From contig CACIWQ010000002.1 of the NCBI GenBank assembly GCA_902590395.1, forward strand, positions 57,288-121,287: a DNA stretch of 64,000 bases, in the 5' to 3' direction. Of the stretch, positions 24,812-34,536 are shown in pieces (the first letter of the stretch is position 1; the number at the start of each line of letters is the position of its first letter). The notes beneath the pieces are model-generated. The model was not told the origin of the DNA. It made no database searches and was given only the letters and a program-made list of their open reading frames with translations. The DNA is from an uncultured Pelagibacteraceae bacterium. GTDB lineage: Bacteria > Pseudomonadota > Alphaproteobacteria > Pelagibacterales > Pelagibacteraceae. The position numbers and the translations under genes are program-made.

Positions 24812-27229
24812 ATGGAAAAGCATGCCAAGGTTGTCGTAATAGGTGGAGGAGTAGTTGGCTGCTCAGTACTTTATCATTTATCAAAGTTTGGATTAAAAGA
24901 TTGCATATTACTTGAAAGAAAAGAATTAACATCTGGCTCGTCTTGGCATGCAGCTGGAAATGTACATGTAATTTCTTCTGATCCAAATATCTCAAGAATG
25001 ATGGCCTACACAATTGGTCTATATAAAGAAATTGAAAAAGAATCTGGACACTCAACTGGTTTTAAACCAAGCGGAGGATTCTATTTAGCATCAAACGAAG
25101 TCTGGGCAGATTACTTAAAAAGAGAAAGATCTAAAGCAAGATATATGGGTTTAGATCAAGAATTTATTTCTTTAGAAGAAGTTAAAAAAAAACATCCTTT
25201 AATTGATCCTAAAAAATATATTCTAGCTTTATGGGATCCCATTGATGGTGAAGTTGATCCTTCAGGTGTAACTTATGCTTTTGCTAAAGCTGCTAAAGTC
25301 TATGGAGGTAAATATTATACCAACACAGTTGTAACAGATACTAGACTAAAAAAAGATGGATCGTGGGATGTGATTACAGATAAGGGAAATATAAATGCAG
25401 AAATAGTTATTAACGCTGGTGGTCTTTGGGCAAGAGAAGTTGGTAAATTAGCTGGTATTAATTTACCAGTTCAACCGATGGAACATCATTATTTAATTAC
25501 TGAGGCAATACCTGAGATTGAGGCAATGGGAAAAGAAAAAAGATTACCCATAGGAACTGACTTTGAAGGAAATATTTATTTTAGACAAGAAGGCAAAGGG
25601 ATGCTGCTTGGTACTTATGAACAAAAATCTACTCCATGGAAAATAAAAGAAACTCCCATGGATTTTGGACATGAACTTTTAGAACCTAAACTTGAAAATA
25701 TCCAAGACAGATTAGCAATAGGTTTTAAGAGAATACCAGCATTAGAAAAGGCTGGAATAAAAAATATTGTTAATGGTCCATTTACTTTTGGTCCAGATGG
25801 AAGTCCGCTTATTGGTCCAGTTCCTGGCAAAAAAAATTATTGGGTGGCCGTAGGAGTCATGGCCGGCTTTTGCCAAGGTGGAGGTGTTGGAAAATGTATT
25901 GCTGAATGGATTATTGATGGAGAACCCTCGATAGATGTTTGGGCAATGGATGTAGCGCGTTTTGGAAATTATGCATCACCAGATTATGGAACTATAAAAT
26001 CTTCAGAAAATTATGAACGAAGATTTATTATGACTTTTCCCAATGAAACTTTGCCAAAAGGAAGAAAACAAAAAACAACCTCTTTGTATGATCGTCTAAT
26101 CGCCAAGGGAGCTGTAATGGGAGATTCTTTTGGGTTGGAAACTCCACTTTGGTTTGCAAAAAATCCAAAAGATGCGCACGAAGAACCCACTTTTAAGAGA
26201 TCTAGATGCCACAATTATGTAGCTGAAGAAGTTAAAGCAGTAAGAAATTCGGTCGGAGCAACAGAAATAGCTAATTTTGCTAACCATGAATTCACAGGAA
26301 AAGGAGCAAGAAAATTTTTAGATTATATTTTGGCAGGAAGAATACCTAAACCTGGGAGAATCATTCTTGCACCTATGTTAACTCCTAAGGGTAAACTTTA
26401 TGGTGATTTAACTGTGGCCTGTTTAAATGAAGAAAAATTTATGATTTTTGGGTCTGGAGCTGCACAAGAAATGCACAGAAGATGGTTCGAAAAATTCTTA
26501 CCAAAAAGCGATGTAAATTATAAAAATAGATCAGATGATTTTCATGGCATAGCTATTTCAGGTCCAAATTCGAGAAAATTGTTGTCTAAAATTTGTAGAG
26601 ATGATGTTTCAGATAAAGCATTTAAATTTAGAGATACTAGAGAAACTTTTGTTGGAGGAGTTCCTGCAATATTAAATCGTATATCTTTTTCAGGAGAATT
26701 GGGTTACGAAATTTATGTGACTCCACAATTTCAGCTCAAATTGTTTGAAGAAATTGAACTACACGGTAAAGACTTGTCTTTGAAACTTTACGGAGCTCGA
26801 GCTTTAATGGCATTAAGATTAGAAAAAAATTGGGGAGCTTGGACACTTGATTTTAGACCAGATTTCACAGCTGCTGAGTCAGGGCTAGATGTATTTATCA
26901 ATTGGAATAAGGATTTTATTGGAAAAAAAGCAAGTTTAGATGAGAAAAAAAATGGAATTAAAAAGAAGCTTGTTACTATGACAATAGAAACAAAAGATAT
27001 TGATGTCACAAATGATGAGGCTATTTTAAAAGACAATAAATGCGTAGGATACATCACTTCAGGTGGCTTTGCGCATCACGTAAAAAAAAGTATGGCTCTT
27101 GGATATGTGCCAATCGAACTATCAAAACATGATACCACTTTGCAAGTTGAAATTAATGGAAAACTTTATAAAGCAAATGTAACGGATAAACCCTTGTATG
27201 ACGCTAACGGTGGAAAGATGAAAAGCTAA
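24812..27229 (+). CDS. Dimethylglycine dehydrogenase-like FAD/folate enzyme, copy 1
   Basis: An 805-residue protein with an N-terminal DAO flavin domain (VVVIGGGVVGCSVLYHLSK; SGSSWHAAGNVH, where the His may carry FAD covalently), a middle FAO_M segment, and a C-terminal GcvT folate domain from about residue 420 with ISGPNSRKLLSKIC and SFSGELGYEIYV. This is the architecture of dimethylglycine/sarcosine dehydrogenase, which oxidises an N-methyl group and gives methylene-tetrahydrofolate. It follows the BHMT-like gene, whose product from glycine betaine is dimethylglycine. A paralogue lies at 44510-46960, so the two may act on dimethylglycine and sarcosine respectively. Confidence 0.87.
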   Translation: MEKHAKVVVIGGGVVGCSVLYHLSKFGLKDCILLERKELTSGSSWHAAGNVHVISSDPNISRMMAYTIGLYKEIEKESGHSTGFKPSGGFYLASNEVWADYLKRERSKARYMGLDQEFISLEEVKKKHPLIDPKKYILALWDPIDGEVDPSGVTYAFAKAAKVYGGKYYTNTVVTDTRLKKDGSWDVITDKGNINAEIVINAGGLWAREVGKLAGINLPVQPMEHHYLITEAIPEIEAMGKEKRLPIGTDFEGNIYFRQEGKGMLLGTYEQKSTPWKIKETPMDFGHELLEPKLENIQDRLAIGFKRIPALEKAGIKNIVNGPFTFGPDGSPLIGPVPGKKNYWVAVGVMAGFCQGGGVGKCIAEWIIDGEPSIDVWAMDVARFGNYASPDYGTIKSSENYERRFIMTFPNETLPKGRKQKTTSLYDRLIAKGAVMGDSFGLETPLWFAKNPKDAHEEPTFKRSRCHNYVAEEVKAVRNSVGATEIANFANHEFTGKGARKFLDYILAGRIPKPGRIILAPMLTPKGKLYGDLTVACLNEEKFMIFGSGAAQEMHRRWFEKFLPKSDVNYKNRSDDFHGIAISGPNSRKLLSKICRDDVSDKAFKFRDTRETFVGGVPAILNRISFSGELGYEIYVTPQFQLKLFEEIELHGKDLSLKLYGARALMALRLEKNWGAWTLDFRPDFTAAESGLDVFINWNKDFIGKKASLDEKKNGIKKKLVTMTIETKDIDVTNDEAILKDNKCVGYITSGGFAHHVKKSMALGYVPIELSKHDTTLQVEINGKLYKANVTDKPLYDANGGKMKS

Positions 27230-27263
27230 TGACAAAAAAGAATATTTTTTATAGAGTTAATTT

Positions 27264-28091
27264 ATGGATGTAAAATTACTTTCTGGAGCATTGGGAGCTG
27301 AGATAAATGGTATAGATTTAAAAGATACTTCTATAGAAAATTTTAAAAAAATTAATAAGTTGCTCTTAGAACACAAGGTTATCTTTTTTAGAAACCAAAA
27401 TATTACTGCAGAAGAACAGTTGACGCTGGCAAAACATTTTGGTCCTCTTGAAAAGCACGTTTATGTAAAAGGTCGAGAAGATTATCCAGAAATTGTCAGA
27501 ATTATCAAAAAACCACATGAAAAAAACCAATGGGGAGAAAATTGGCATAGCGATGTAAGTTACAATGTTAAGCCTACAAAAGCTGTTATTCTAAGATCTA
27601 TTAAAATACCTCCTGTTGGTGGAGATACCATGTTTGCAAATATGGAGCTTGCTTGGGAAACGCTAGATAACAATATTAAAGAAAAAATTAAGGATAAGAA
27701 GGCGGTTCATAGCTCTTTGGGCGGAGCTTTTTTTACCGATGAATATGAGGGAATGGAAAGTAATGGGAATCATAAGGAGTATACAAATCAACATCCTATA
27801 GTGCGTACTCACCCCGAAACAAGAAAAAAAATATTATTTGTTAACTGGACTTATACAAAAAAAATAATCGGTTTAGAAAAAAAAGAAAGCGATGAAATTT
27901 TAGAAAAAATATTTGAACATCAAGCTAGATTAGATTTGACTTGCCGATTTAGATGGACAGAAAATGCGGTAGCAATTTGGGATAATAGAAGCGTTCAACA
28001 TTATGCCATATCAGACTTTTTTCCAGGAAGAGGTTTAGGTTACGAAAGAATAATGGACAGAATTGCTATAGAAGGCGATCGTCCAAACTAA
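27264..28091 (+). CDS. TauD/TfdA family Fe(II)/2-oxoglutarate dioxygenase
   Basis: A 275-residue dioxygenase. The metal facial triad is HSDVSY (His-x-Asp) near residue 95 and the distal His in WDNRSVQHYAISD near residue 250, followed by the 2-oxoglutarate-binding Arg in GYERIMDR. PPVGGDTMFANM is typical of the taurine dioxygenase branch. Taurine is a known SAR11 substrate and an alternative sulfur source, but the operon (BHMT-like, DMGDH-like, choline-oxidase-like) could point to another N-methylated or sulfonated compound. The start is preceded by a short AT-rich leader of 34 bases. Confidence 0.82.
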   Translation: MDVKLLSGALGAEINGIDLKDTSIENFKKINKLLLEHKVIFFRNQNITAEEQLTLAKHFGPLEKHVYVKGREDYPEIVRIIKKPHEKNQWGENWHSDVSYNVKPTKAVILRSIKIPPVGGDTMFANMELAWETLDNNIKEKIKDKKAVHSSLGGAFFTDEYEGMESNGNHKEYTNQHPIVRTHPETRKKILFVNWTYTKKIIGLEKKESDEILEKIFEHQARLDLTCRFRWTENAVAIWDNRSVQHYAISDFFPGRGLGYERIMDRIAIEGDRPN

Positions 28092-28104
28092 TTCTTTTTT
28101 ATTA

Positions 28105-29688
28105 ATGAAATTTGATTACATTATTATTGGCGCAGGTTCAGCTGGATGCGTTCTTGCAAACAGACTGACTGAAAATGGAAAATATCGTGTGGGAATTTTT
28201 GAAGCTGGGCAATCAAGTGATATTTGGAAAGTAAAAATGCCTCTTGCATTATTGTATACAATGCATGATCCAAAATATAATTGGAAATATTTTTCAGAAC
28301 CTGAACCTTATCTAAATAATAGAAGATTGTTTTGTCCTAGAGGAAAAATGATTGGAGGATGTTCTGCTCATAATGGAATGGTTTTTGTAAGAGGAAACCA
28401 AGACGATTATAAAAGATGGGAATCTTTTGGTTTAAAATCTTGGTCTTATGAAAAAATTTTACCTTATTTTAAAAAAATTGAAACATGGTCTGAAGGAGAA
28501 AATCAATATAGAGGTTCTTTTGGTCTACTTCCTATTAATCAATCCAAAAATGACAACCCTTTATTTAAAGCCTTTTTAGGAGCTTCATCAGAAGCAGGGC
28601 ATAAAATTAATCCAGATATGAATGGGGAATTGCAAGAAGGATTTGGAATGTTTGATACAACAATTCATAAAGGGGAGCGCGCAAGTGTAGCAAAATATTA
28701 TTTAAATCCTGCAAAAAAAAGAAAAAACCTAAATATTTTTTCTAATTCGTTTGTAGAAAAAATTATGTTTGATGGAAAAAAAGCCATTGGTATTGAAGTA
28801 AAAATTAAAAATAAAATTGAAAAAATTTACGCTGAAAAAGAATTAATATTAAGTGCTGGTTCAATTAATTCACCACAATTATTAATGCTTTCGGGGGTTG
28901 GAGATGCAAATCACTTAAAAGAAAAAGGTATTACTATTGTTAGCGATTTAAAAGGTGTTGGGAAAAATCTTCAGGATCATTTAGAAACATATATTATGCA
29001 AGAATGTAAAACATCAGATACTCTTTATACTTATACTAAGTTAATTCCGAAAGTTTTAGCTGGAATTCAGTGGTTTTTATCTAGATCTGGGCCTTGCTCA
29101 CAATCTTATTTAGAAGCTGGGGGATTTACTAAATCATCACCTGAAAGAAAAATGCCAAATATACAATTTCATTTTTTTCCATCTTTTGTAATTAATCACG
29201 GTCTAGTTAATCCTAGTTCCCATGGTTATCAACTGCATGCTAGCCCTAATCATCCAAAAAGCAGAGGATCGGTTGCGCTCAATTCATCTGACCCATATGA
29301 TTATCCAAAGATATTATTTAACTACTTGGAAGATGAAGATGATCTAAGACAAACAAGAGAATCTATTCATGTTGCAAGAAAAATTCTATCACAGCCCTCT
29401 TTAGCAAAACATGCTGGAAAAGAAATTGGTCCTGGAGAAGACAAACAAAGTGATGATGAATTAAATGAATATATTAGATCTAATGCAGAAACTGCTTATC
29501 ATCCATGCGGAACATGTAAAATGGGAGTAGACAAAATGGCAGTGGTAGATGAAAATTTAAAAGTTAATGGAATTCGAAATTTAAGAGTAGTTGACGCTTC
29601 TGTTATGCCTGAAATTCCTAGCGCAAATTTGAACGCACCAACGTTAATGATTGCTGAAAAAGCTTCTGATATAATATTAAATAATTAA
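28105..29688 (+). CDS. GMC oxidoreductase, choline dehydrogenase-like
   Basis: A 527-residue FAD enzyme of the glucose-methanol-choline family. It begins with the dinucleotide motif DYIIIGAGSAGCVLANRL, has PRGKMIGGCSAHNGMVFVRG (GMC signature 1), SAGSINSPQLLMLSGVG (signature 2) and a C-terminal active-site segment AETAYHPCGTCKMG with the catalytic histidine. Length and motifs fit BetA, which oxidises choline to betaine aldehyde. A candidate betaine aldehyde dehydrogenase is at 42102-43532. Other alcohols are possible, as this family is broad. It is 13 bases after the TauD gene. Confidence 0.82.
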   Translation: MKFDYIIIGAGSAGCVLANRLTENGKYRVGIFEAGQSSDIWKVKMPLALLYTMHDPKYNWKYFSEPEPYLNNRRLFCPRGKMIGGCSAHNGMVFVRGNQDDYKRWESFGLKSWSYEKILPYFKKIETWSEGENQYRGSFGLLPINQSKNDNPLFKAFLGASSEAGHKINPDMNGELQEGFGMFDTTIHKGERASVAKYYLNPAKKRKNLNIFSNSFVEKIMFDGKKAIGIEVKIKNKIEKIYAEKELILSAGSINSPQLLMLSGVGDANHLKEKGITIVSDLKGVGKNLQDHLETYIMQECKTSDTLYTYTKLIPKVLAGIQWFLSRSGPCSQSYLEAGGFTKSSPERKMPNIQFHFFPSFVINHGLVNPSSHGYQLHASPNHPKSRGSVALNSSDPYDYPKILFNYLEDEDDLRQTRESIHVARKILSQPSLAKHAGKEIGPGEDKQSDDELNEYIRSNAETAYHPCGTCKMGVDKMAVVDENLKVNGIRNLRVVDASVMPEIPSANLNAPTLMIAEKASDIILNN

Positions 29689-29690
29689 AA

Positions 29691-29951
29691 ATGAATGAAA
29701 AAATAATTTCACCTTGCATAAGTATTTGTAAAACCGATCCTAGAACTGGTTATTGTTATGGTTGCGCACGTACAAATGAAGAAAAAAAAATCTGGAAATA
29801 TGAAAAAACTACCATCTCATGGAAAAAAGGAAATTTAAACATGCTTCTTGAAAGAATGTCTGGTTGGCAATTAGAAACATTTAAAGCTTCGTATGAACAC
29901 AAAAATAAATTTGGAATATCTTTGTTCAAAAAAGATAACTCTGAAGAATAA
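29691..29951 (+). CDS. DUF1289 small cysteine protein
   Basis: An 86-residue protein with the DUF1289 pattern SPCISICKTDPRTGYCYGCART (spaced cysteines C-x3-C-x8-C-x2-C) near the N-terminus, able to hold zinc or an iron-sulfur cluster. It starts 2 bases after the GMC oxidase gene and is the end of this plus-strand operon. DUF1289 proteins are often encoded beside dehydrogenases; the role is unknown. Confidence 0.8.
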   Translation: MNEKIISPCISICKTDPRTGYCYGCARTNEEKKIWKYEKTTISWKKGNLNMLLERMSGWQLETFKASYEHKNKFGISLFKKDNSEE

Positions 29952-29967
29952 ATATCTTATTTAATAT

Positions 29968-30954
29968 CTATTTTTTTAAATTAACACTTATAAGTGAAAT
30001 AATTTCAAACATAATAGATGAAGCTACCATTGATGTAATCTGATTTGGGTTATCTTTAGTCGGCATCAAACAAGCAACATCACCTCCTATTATATTTTTA
30101 CCTTTGAGACTTTGTAAAAGTTTTCTTGCTTCGTCCATATTAAATCCCCTAAAAGCTGATTCTATATTTGCTACTCCTGGAGCAACAGTTGGGTCTAAAC
30201 AATCTAAATCAAAAGTAATATAAATGGGTTTGTCGTCTAGTCTATCTAAAATCATTTTGGAGCATTTCTTATGACCAAGCTCTTTATATTCTTCCATGGT
30301 AATGACTTGGTAACCAATATCGTAACTTGCTTGCAACCAATCTAATGTTCTAGGATTTCCTCTTATACCAATCTGCGTACTCGTTTTAGCATCAACATTT
30401 CCTTGTCTAACGAGGTAAGAAGCCCAATGTGCTGCTGACTTCTTTGCTCCCAAAAAATGATCTAATTTTTCATAGCAATCGGTATGAGCATCGAAATGAA
30501 CAATGCTAACTTTTTGACCTTTTGTTAATTTTGAATTTTTTTTTGCTAAACTTTGTAATATTCCTCCAGTGATTGAATGGTCACCACCAATAGATACAAC
30601 TGGTTTTGCAGCTTTTTCAATATGATCAAAAAAACTTGAAATTCTCTCAATACATTTTTCATTATTATTTGCTTCTGGTAAAGGCACGTCTCCTAAATCA
30701 TGAATTTTACCTTCTTTCCAAGGATCAATGCCAAACTCAAGATGTGATCGTCTTAACATTGCAGAAATATTTCTTACTGCTCTTGGTCCTAAATGTTGAT
30801 CTCTTTCTGTTGTTCCGTTTCCAGTGCTATGCGGCACCCCCACTAACGCAATATCACAATTATTTGGATCGGGATCATTTTTACATCTAAATAGAGTTGG
30901 TATACCCCACCAATACAGCGTATTCATCATTATCTGATCTTCTTTTGAAATCAT
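29968..30954 (-). CDS. Agmatinase/ureohydrolase family protein
   Basis: A 328-residue manganese ureohydrolase. All metal motifs are present: SIGGDHSITGG, HFDAHTDCY and TFDLDCLDPTVAPG, plus the N-terminal GNGTTERDQHLGPRAVRN. Family members hydrolyse agmatine, arginine, guanidinobutyrate, guanidinopropionate or guanidine to urea and an amine. The specificity loop cannot be assigned here. It is convergent with the DUF1289 gene and divergent from the EamA transporter, with 66 bases between the starts. Confidence 0.85.
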   Translation of the reverse strand: MISKEDQIMMNTLYWWGIPTLFRCKNDPDPNNCDIALVGVPHSTGNGTTERDQHLGPRAVRNISAMLRRSHLEFGIDPWKEGKIHDLGDVPLPEANNNEKCIERISSFFDHIEKAAKPVVSIGGDHSITGGILQSLAKKNSKLTKGQKVSIVHFDAHTDCYEKLDHFLGAKKSAAHWASYLVRQGNVDAKTSTQIGIRGNPRTLDWLQASYDIGYQVITMEEYKELGHKKCSKMILDRLDDKPIYITFDLDCLDPTVAPGVANIESAFRGFNMDEARKLLQSLKGKNIIGGDVACLMPTKDNPNQITSMVASSIMFEIISLISVNLKK

Positions 30955-31020
30955 GAATTTTATCTTACATGAATAAAAAATGTTTAAGAAGTAAAAAAAA
31001 TGAGATAGATGTTGACGTTC

Positions 31021-31965
31021 ATGAAAAATAATAATCCCAAAGGTATTATTTACATCTTGTTAGGCATGTTGGCCTTTTCAATACAAGATTCTATTATGAA
31101 ATATATCTATAACGTTGCTTCATTGTATGAAGTATATTTAATAAGAACAGTTGTTAGTTTTGTAATTATTTTTTTATTTTTAAAAATTAAAAAAAAACCA
31201 ATTATATTTAATACCCAATATCCACTTTTAACTTTTTGTAGAGTGATACTTTTCTTTTTTGGGTTTAGTTTTTTTTACATTTCATTAACCGTGCTCCCTT
31301 TGGTTACTGCTACTGCTTTATTCTTTGTCACTCCTTTTTTAATTACAATTTTTGCTAAATTTTTTTTAAAAGAGCATATAGGACCTAGAAGATGGCTTGC
31401 GGTAGTAATTGGTTTTATAGGAATTTACATAATATTAAATCCTGACTTTGTTAATTTTGATTATATGTCTTTGACCCCGATTCTATGTGCTTTTTGTTAT
31501 TCGTTGTCTATGATAATCATAAAATTAACTTCCGAAAAAGATAATGTATATACACAAACATTTACATTTTATTTTGGTGCAATAATTTTTAGTATTATTA
31601 TTTATTTTGTTGCTGGTGATGGTCAATACAACACAATAGATCATCCAGCTTCTCAATATATTTTTCGCGAGTGGTTTAACAACCTAGAATCTTCTTTATT
31701 ATTAATGATTGCCACAGGTTTTACAGCATCTATTGCTTTTCTTTTTGTTTTTACAGCTTATCGAATAGCATCCCCAGCGGTTGTATCACCTTTTGAATAT
31801 TCAATACTTGTGTGGTCATCTCTTAGCGGTTGGTTCTTCTTTAATGAAATTCCTGATTTAAAAACAATAATTGGAATACTTTTAATTGTGTGTGGAGGTA
31901 TTTATATTTTTATCCGTGAAAAAGCTCAAGATCAACCAATCGTAACCGAAAAACCACTTCGTTAA
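31021..31965 (+). CDS. EamA/DMT family transporter
   Basis: A 314-residue membrane protein with ten hydrophobic helices in two five-helix EamA repeats, beginning KGIIYILLGMLAFSIQDSIMK. The end of the second repeat is LIVCGGIYIFIRE. I use ATG 31021 because the family normally begins with a short lysine/asparagine tail; ATG 31009 is in frame 12 bases earlier. Ligand unknown; DMT carriers export or import small metabolites. The stop abuts the stop of the convergent thioesterase gene. Confidence 0.82.
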   Translation: MKNNNPKGIIYILLGMLAFSIQDSIMKYIYNVASLYEVYLIRTVVSFVIIFLFLKIKKKPIIFNTQYPLLTFCRVILFFFGFSFFYISLTVLPLVTATALFFVTPFLITIFAKFFLKEHIGPRRWLAVVIGFIGIYIILNPDFVNFDYMSLTPILCAFCYSLSMIIIKLTSEKDNVYTQTFTFYFGAIIFSIIIYFVAGDGQYNTIDHPASQYIFREWFNNLESSLLLMIATGFTASIAFLFVFTAYRIASPAVVSPFEYSILVWSSLSGWFFFNEIPDLKTIIGILLIVCGGIYIFIREKAQDQPIVTEKPLR

Positions 31966-32427
31966 CTATTTTTTTAACTTTCCAGCAAAAATTAATTTGT
32001 CAGAATTAAATTTTGATAAATTCTTTTTTATAAAATCGTCCATAACTATTAATCTATCAGAATCAAACTCAACTACTTTTCTTTTACTAAGGTCTACATA
32101 CAAAGACAAAACCTCATTTGTAGCTGCAAGATATTTTTTTTCTTTATGATACATAGAAAGTCTGTAGTGAATTCTTTTTTTGTCATGTTGAATATAAGTT
32201 ACATGCGTTTCAACTTCTTCTCCTAATCTAACTTCTTGATTATAAATTGTGTGCATTTCTGCTACGAAAGTAGTTTTTTTATCCTTTTTGGCAGACTCTC
32301 CTCCCATTTTAAAATTGTCCAACATAACATCAGCCGCTATATCAAAAATATGAACGTAGTAAGCAACATTCAGGTGAGCATTATAATCAGTCCATTCTTT
32401 TATTACTTTTTCTGATTTCAAAATCAT
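31966..32427 (-). CDS. Hotdog-fold acyl-CoA thioesterase, betainyl-CoA type
   Basis: A 153-residue 4HBT-like hotdog protein. Its N-terminal signature EWTDYNAHLNVAYYVHIFD is of the DWIDYNGHMNDAYY type seen in the thioesterase domain attached to carnitine dehydrogenases, which hydrolyses betainyl-CoA to glycine betaine. The proximity of a BKACE enzyme, which generates betainyl-CoA from 3-dehydrocarnitine in characterised systems, and of a betaine-type importer supports this role. A generic acyl-CoA substrate is the alternative. It is a single gene with the EamA gene converging on it. Confidence 0.72.
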   Translation of the reverse strand: MILKSEKVIKEWTDYNAHLNVAYYVHIFDIAADVMLDNFKMGGESAKKDKKTTFVAEMHTIYNQEVRLGEEVETHVTYIQHDKKRIHYRLSMYHKEKKYLAATNEVLSLYVDLSKRKVVEFDSDRLIVMDDFIKKNLSKFNSDKLIFAGKLKK

Positions 32428-32476
32428 ATACTTTTAATATAGTATATTTTCTATATAAAAAGCAACTTATTGAAAA

Positions 32477-33712
32477 ATGAATTATAAAGATAAAAAATTT
32501 CTAGAAAGCATAATTAATAGAAATTCTAAAAAAAATATTAGAAAAAATATATATCCTTTAATCGAGAAAGCTTTTTCAAAAACTGATATTTGTAAAGGCA
32601 TAGAAGTTTTGCTAAGCGAGCAATTAACTATGTCCGAAATAACGAAAGAATTTGAATATGAATTTGCTAGATACATTGGTGCAAATTATGCATTAATGGT
32701 AAACTCCGGATCTTCTGCAAATTTATTAGCTTCTTTTGCTTTGGTTAATCCTAGAAAAAAAAATTTTTTAAAAAGAGATAGTGAATTTTTAATCCCTGTT
32801 TTGTGCTGGTCTACTTCATTATGGCCGTTGGTCCAGGCTGGATTAAAGCCAAAATTTGTTGATGTTAATGTAGATGATTTCAACATGGATATGGACCAAT
32901 TCAAAAAAAAATTAACTAGTAAAACAAAAGCGATTATGGCTGTGCATGTTCTTGGCAATTCAACCCGAATAGAAGAAGTCGCAAAAATTGCTAAGTCCAA
33001 GAATATTTTTCTTATTGAAGATACTTGTGAATCATTGGGAGCTAAATACAATAATAAATATTTGGGTACTTTTGGTGACTTTGGAACTTATTCTTTTTAT
33101 TACTCCCATCAAATGACATCTGGAGAAGGAGGTATGATTGTTTGTAATTCCAGAAAAGATTATGAGTTGATTTATTCTATGCGTTCCCATGGGTGGTCTA
33201 GGAGATTAAAAATTAAAGATACTAGTTTTAGTTTTATAAATTCAGGATTTAATCTGCGACCATTGGAAATTTCTGCATCTATAGGACTAAGTCAATTCAA
33301 AAGATTAAACTCAATGATAAATTCTAGAATTAAAAATAGAGAAAAAATTATTAAAAAATTAACTAACTCGGTTTTGTGGAAGAACCAATTTTCTTTTTTA
33401 AAAATTACACAGAATGTAAAACCAAGTTATTTTGGATTACCTATTTTAATAAACAAAAAATTTTTAAAAAAAAAGAAAAAGTTTTTAAAATTCCTTGAAA
33501 AAAAAGGAATAGAAACCAGAAGAGTTATAGGTGGTAATTTTATAAAACAACCTAGTGTTCAACTTTACAACCTCAATTCAAAAAAAGAAAAATTTCCTGA
33601 AGCCCAAGAAATAGATGATAGAGGTTTTTTTATAGGATTGCACGCGGAACCTATTACCAACCGAACTTTAAATTATCTTGAAGAAAATTTACTAAGAATA
33701 GATAAATTGTAA
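32477..33712 (+). CDS. DegT/DnrJ-family PLP enzyme with His at the Lys site (sugar 3-dehydratase-like)
   Basis: A 411-residue sugar aminotransferase-fold protein with VNSGSSANLLASFAL, LCWSTSLWPLVQAGLKP and DTCESLGA. The position that normally holds the PLP-binding lysine reads YYSHQMTSGEGGM, that is histidine. This His is the hallmark of ColD and of the RfbH/E1 type of PLP-dependent 3-dehydratases, which remove the C3 hydroxyl of nucleotide-linked 4-keto-hexoses. The four cysteines of the E1 iron-sulfur cluster are not seen, so the ColD-like type fits better. It probably serves surface polysaccharide synthesis, with the glycosyltransferase next to it. No sugar can be assigned. Confidence 0.75.
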   Translation: MNYKDKKFLESIINRNSKKNIRKNIYPLIEKAFSKTDICKGIEVLLSEQLTMSEITKEFEYEFARYIGANYALMVNSGSSANLLASFALVNPRKKNFLKRDSEFLIPVLCWSTSLWPLVQAGLKPKFVDVNVDDFNMDMDQFKKKLTSKTKAIMAVHVLGNSTRIEEVAKIAKSKNIFLIEDTCESLGAKYNNKYLGTFGDFGTYSFYYSHQMTSGEGGMIVCNSRKDYELIYSMRSHGWSRRLKIKDTSFSFINSGFNLRPLEISASIGLSQFKRLNSMINSRIKNREKIIKKLTNSVLWKNQFSFLKITQNVKPSYFGLPILINKKFLKKKKKFLKFLEKKGIETRRVIGGNFIKQPSVQLYNLNSKKEKFPEAQEIDDRGFFIGLHAEPITNRTLNYLEENLLRIDKL

Positions 33713-33733
33713 TAATTTTGATTTTAATTTAAA

Positions 33734-34477
33734 TTAATTTTTTCTTTTATTAATATATAATTTTATTAATCCTAATAATGAAACTAGTATTAATTTAAAA
33801 TTTACTGAGCTTTCGCCTCTTCTTCTATTTATAAAAACCGATTCTATTTCTTTAATTTTGAATTGATTGGTATGTAATTCTAACAATATTTCTGAAAGAA
33901 TTATAAAACCATCTCCAATTTTTCCACAATTTTTAATTATTCTATGTACTGCTCTTTTTGAATAAATCCTATATCCGTTTGTAAAATCTGATATTGGGAC
34001 TTGAAGTAAACTTTTTGCTAAGTAGTTCGCCAGTACAGAAAAAATTCTTCTGCTTAAACTCCAATTAATTATTTTGCTGTTTTTTAAATATCTACTTCCT
34101 ATTAATAAATCTAGAGAATTTCTATGAAAAAAGTTTATATTTCTTGGTAATTCACTTGGATTATGTGAAAAATCAGCATCCATTTCAACAAAAATTTTAA
34201 TTTTTTTAATTTTTATTAACTTTTTAAAACCAAAAATTACCGCAGAACCTCTACCTAATTTTTTTCCTCTATTAATGTAATTTACTTTTAATTTATTTTT
34301 TTTGATTAAGTGTTGTGTTTTTTTATTATTAGAATCATCTACAACAAAAATTGATGGATTTTTAATTTTTTTTTTGATGTTTTTTATTAATTTAATTATA
34401 TTTTTTTCTTCATTATACGCAGGTATCACAATACCAATACTCTTTTTTAACTTACGTATATTTTGAATATTGGACAT
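33734..34477 (-). CDS. Family 2 glycosyltransferase (DPM1-like)
   Basis: A 247-residue GT-A glycosyltransferase. It has IGIVIPAYNEEKNI, FVVDDSN, GKKLGRGSAVIFG and EMDADFSHNP (DxD region), SDFTNGYRIYS and a short C-terminal hydrophobic helix (FKLILVSLLGLIKLY). The arrangement resembles polyprenol-phosphate mannose synthases, which charge a lipid carrier. Codon use is strongly lysine/isoleucine-rich. It is convergent with the DegT-type gene and divergent from the BKACE gene, so the two sugar genes form an island inside betaine catabolism genes. Confidence 0.82.
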   Translation of the reverse strand: MSNIQNIRKLKKSIGIVIPAYNEEKNIIKLIKNIKKKIKNPSIFVVDDSNNKKTQHLIKKNKLKVNYINRGKKLGRGSAVIFGFKKLIKIKKIKIFVEMDADFSHNPSELPRNINFFHRNSLDLLIGSRYLKNSKIINWSLSRRIFSVLANYLAKSLLQVPISDFTNGYRIYSKRAVHRIIKNCGKIGDGFIILSEILLELHTNQFKIKEIESVFINRRRGESSVNFKLILVSLLGLIKLYINKRKN

Positions 34478-34524
34478 AATTTTTAAAAAATAATTTTTTA
34501 GTTAGCTATTTGAAATTATATTAT

Positions 34525-34530
34525 TATAAT
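34525..34530 (+). promoter_or_regulatory. -10 element for the BKACE gene
   Basis: A perfect TATAAT is followed after 6 bases by the ATG at 34537, so transcription is expected to start at the start codon (leaderless). The -35 region (TTAGCT, 17 bases upstream) is weak. Confidence 0.45.
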
Positions 34531-34536
34531 ATGTTT

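Noticed and set aside
32477-33712. DegT-type protein as an E1/RfbH iron-sulfur dehydratase
   Set aside because: The four cysteines of the E1 cluster are not present; only the His replacement is shared.
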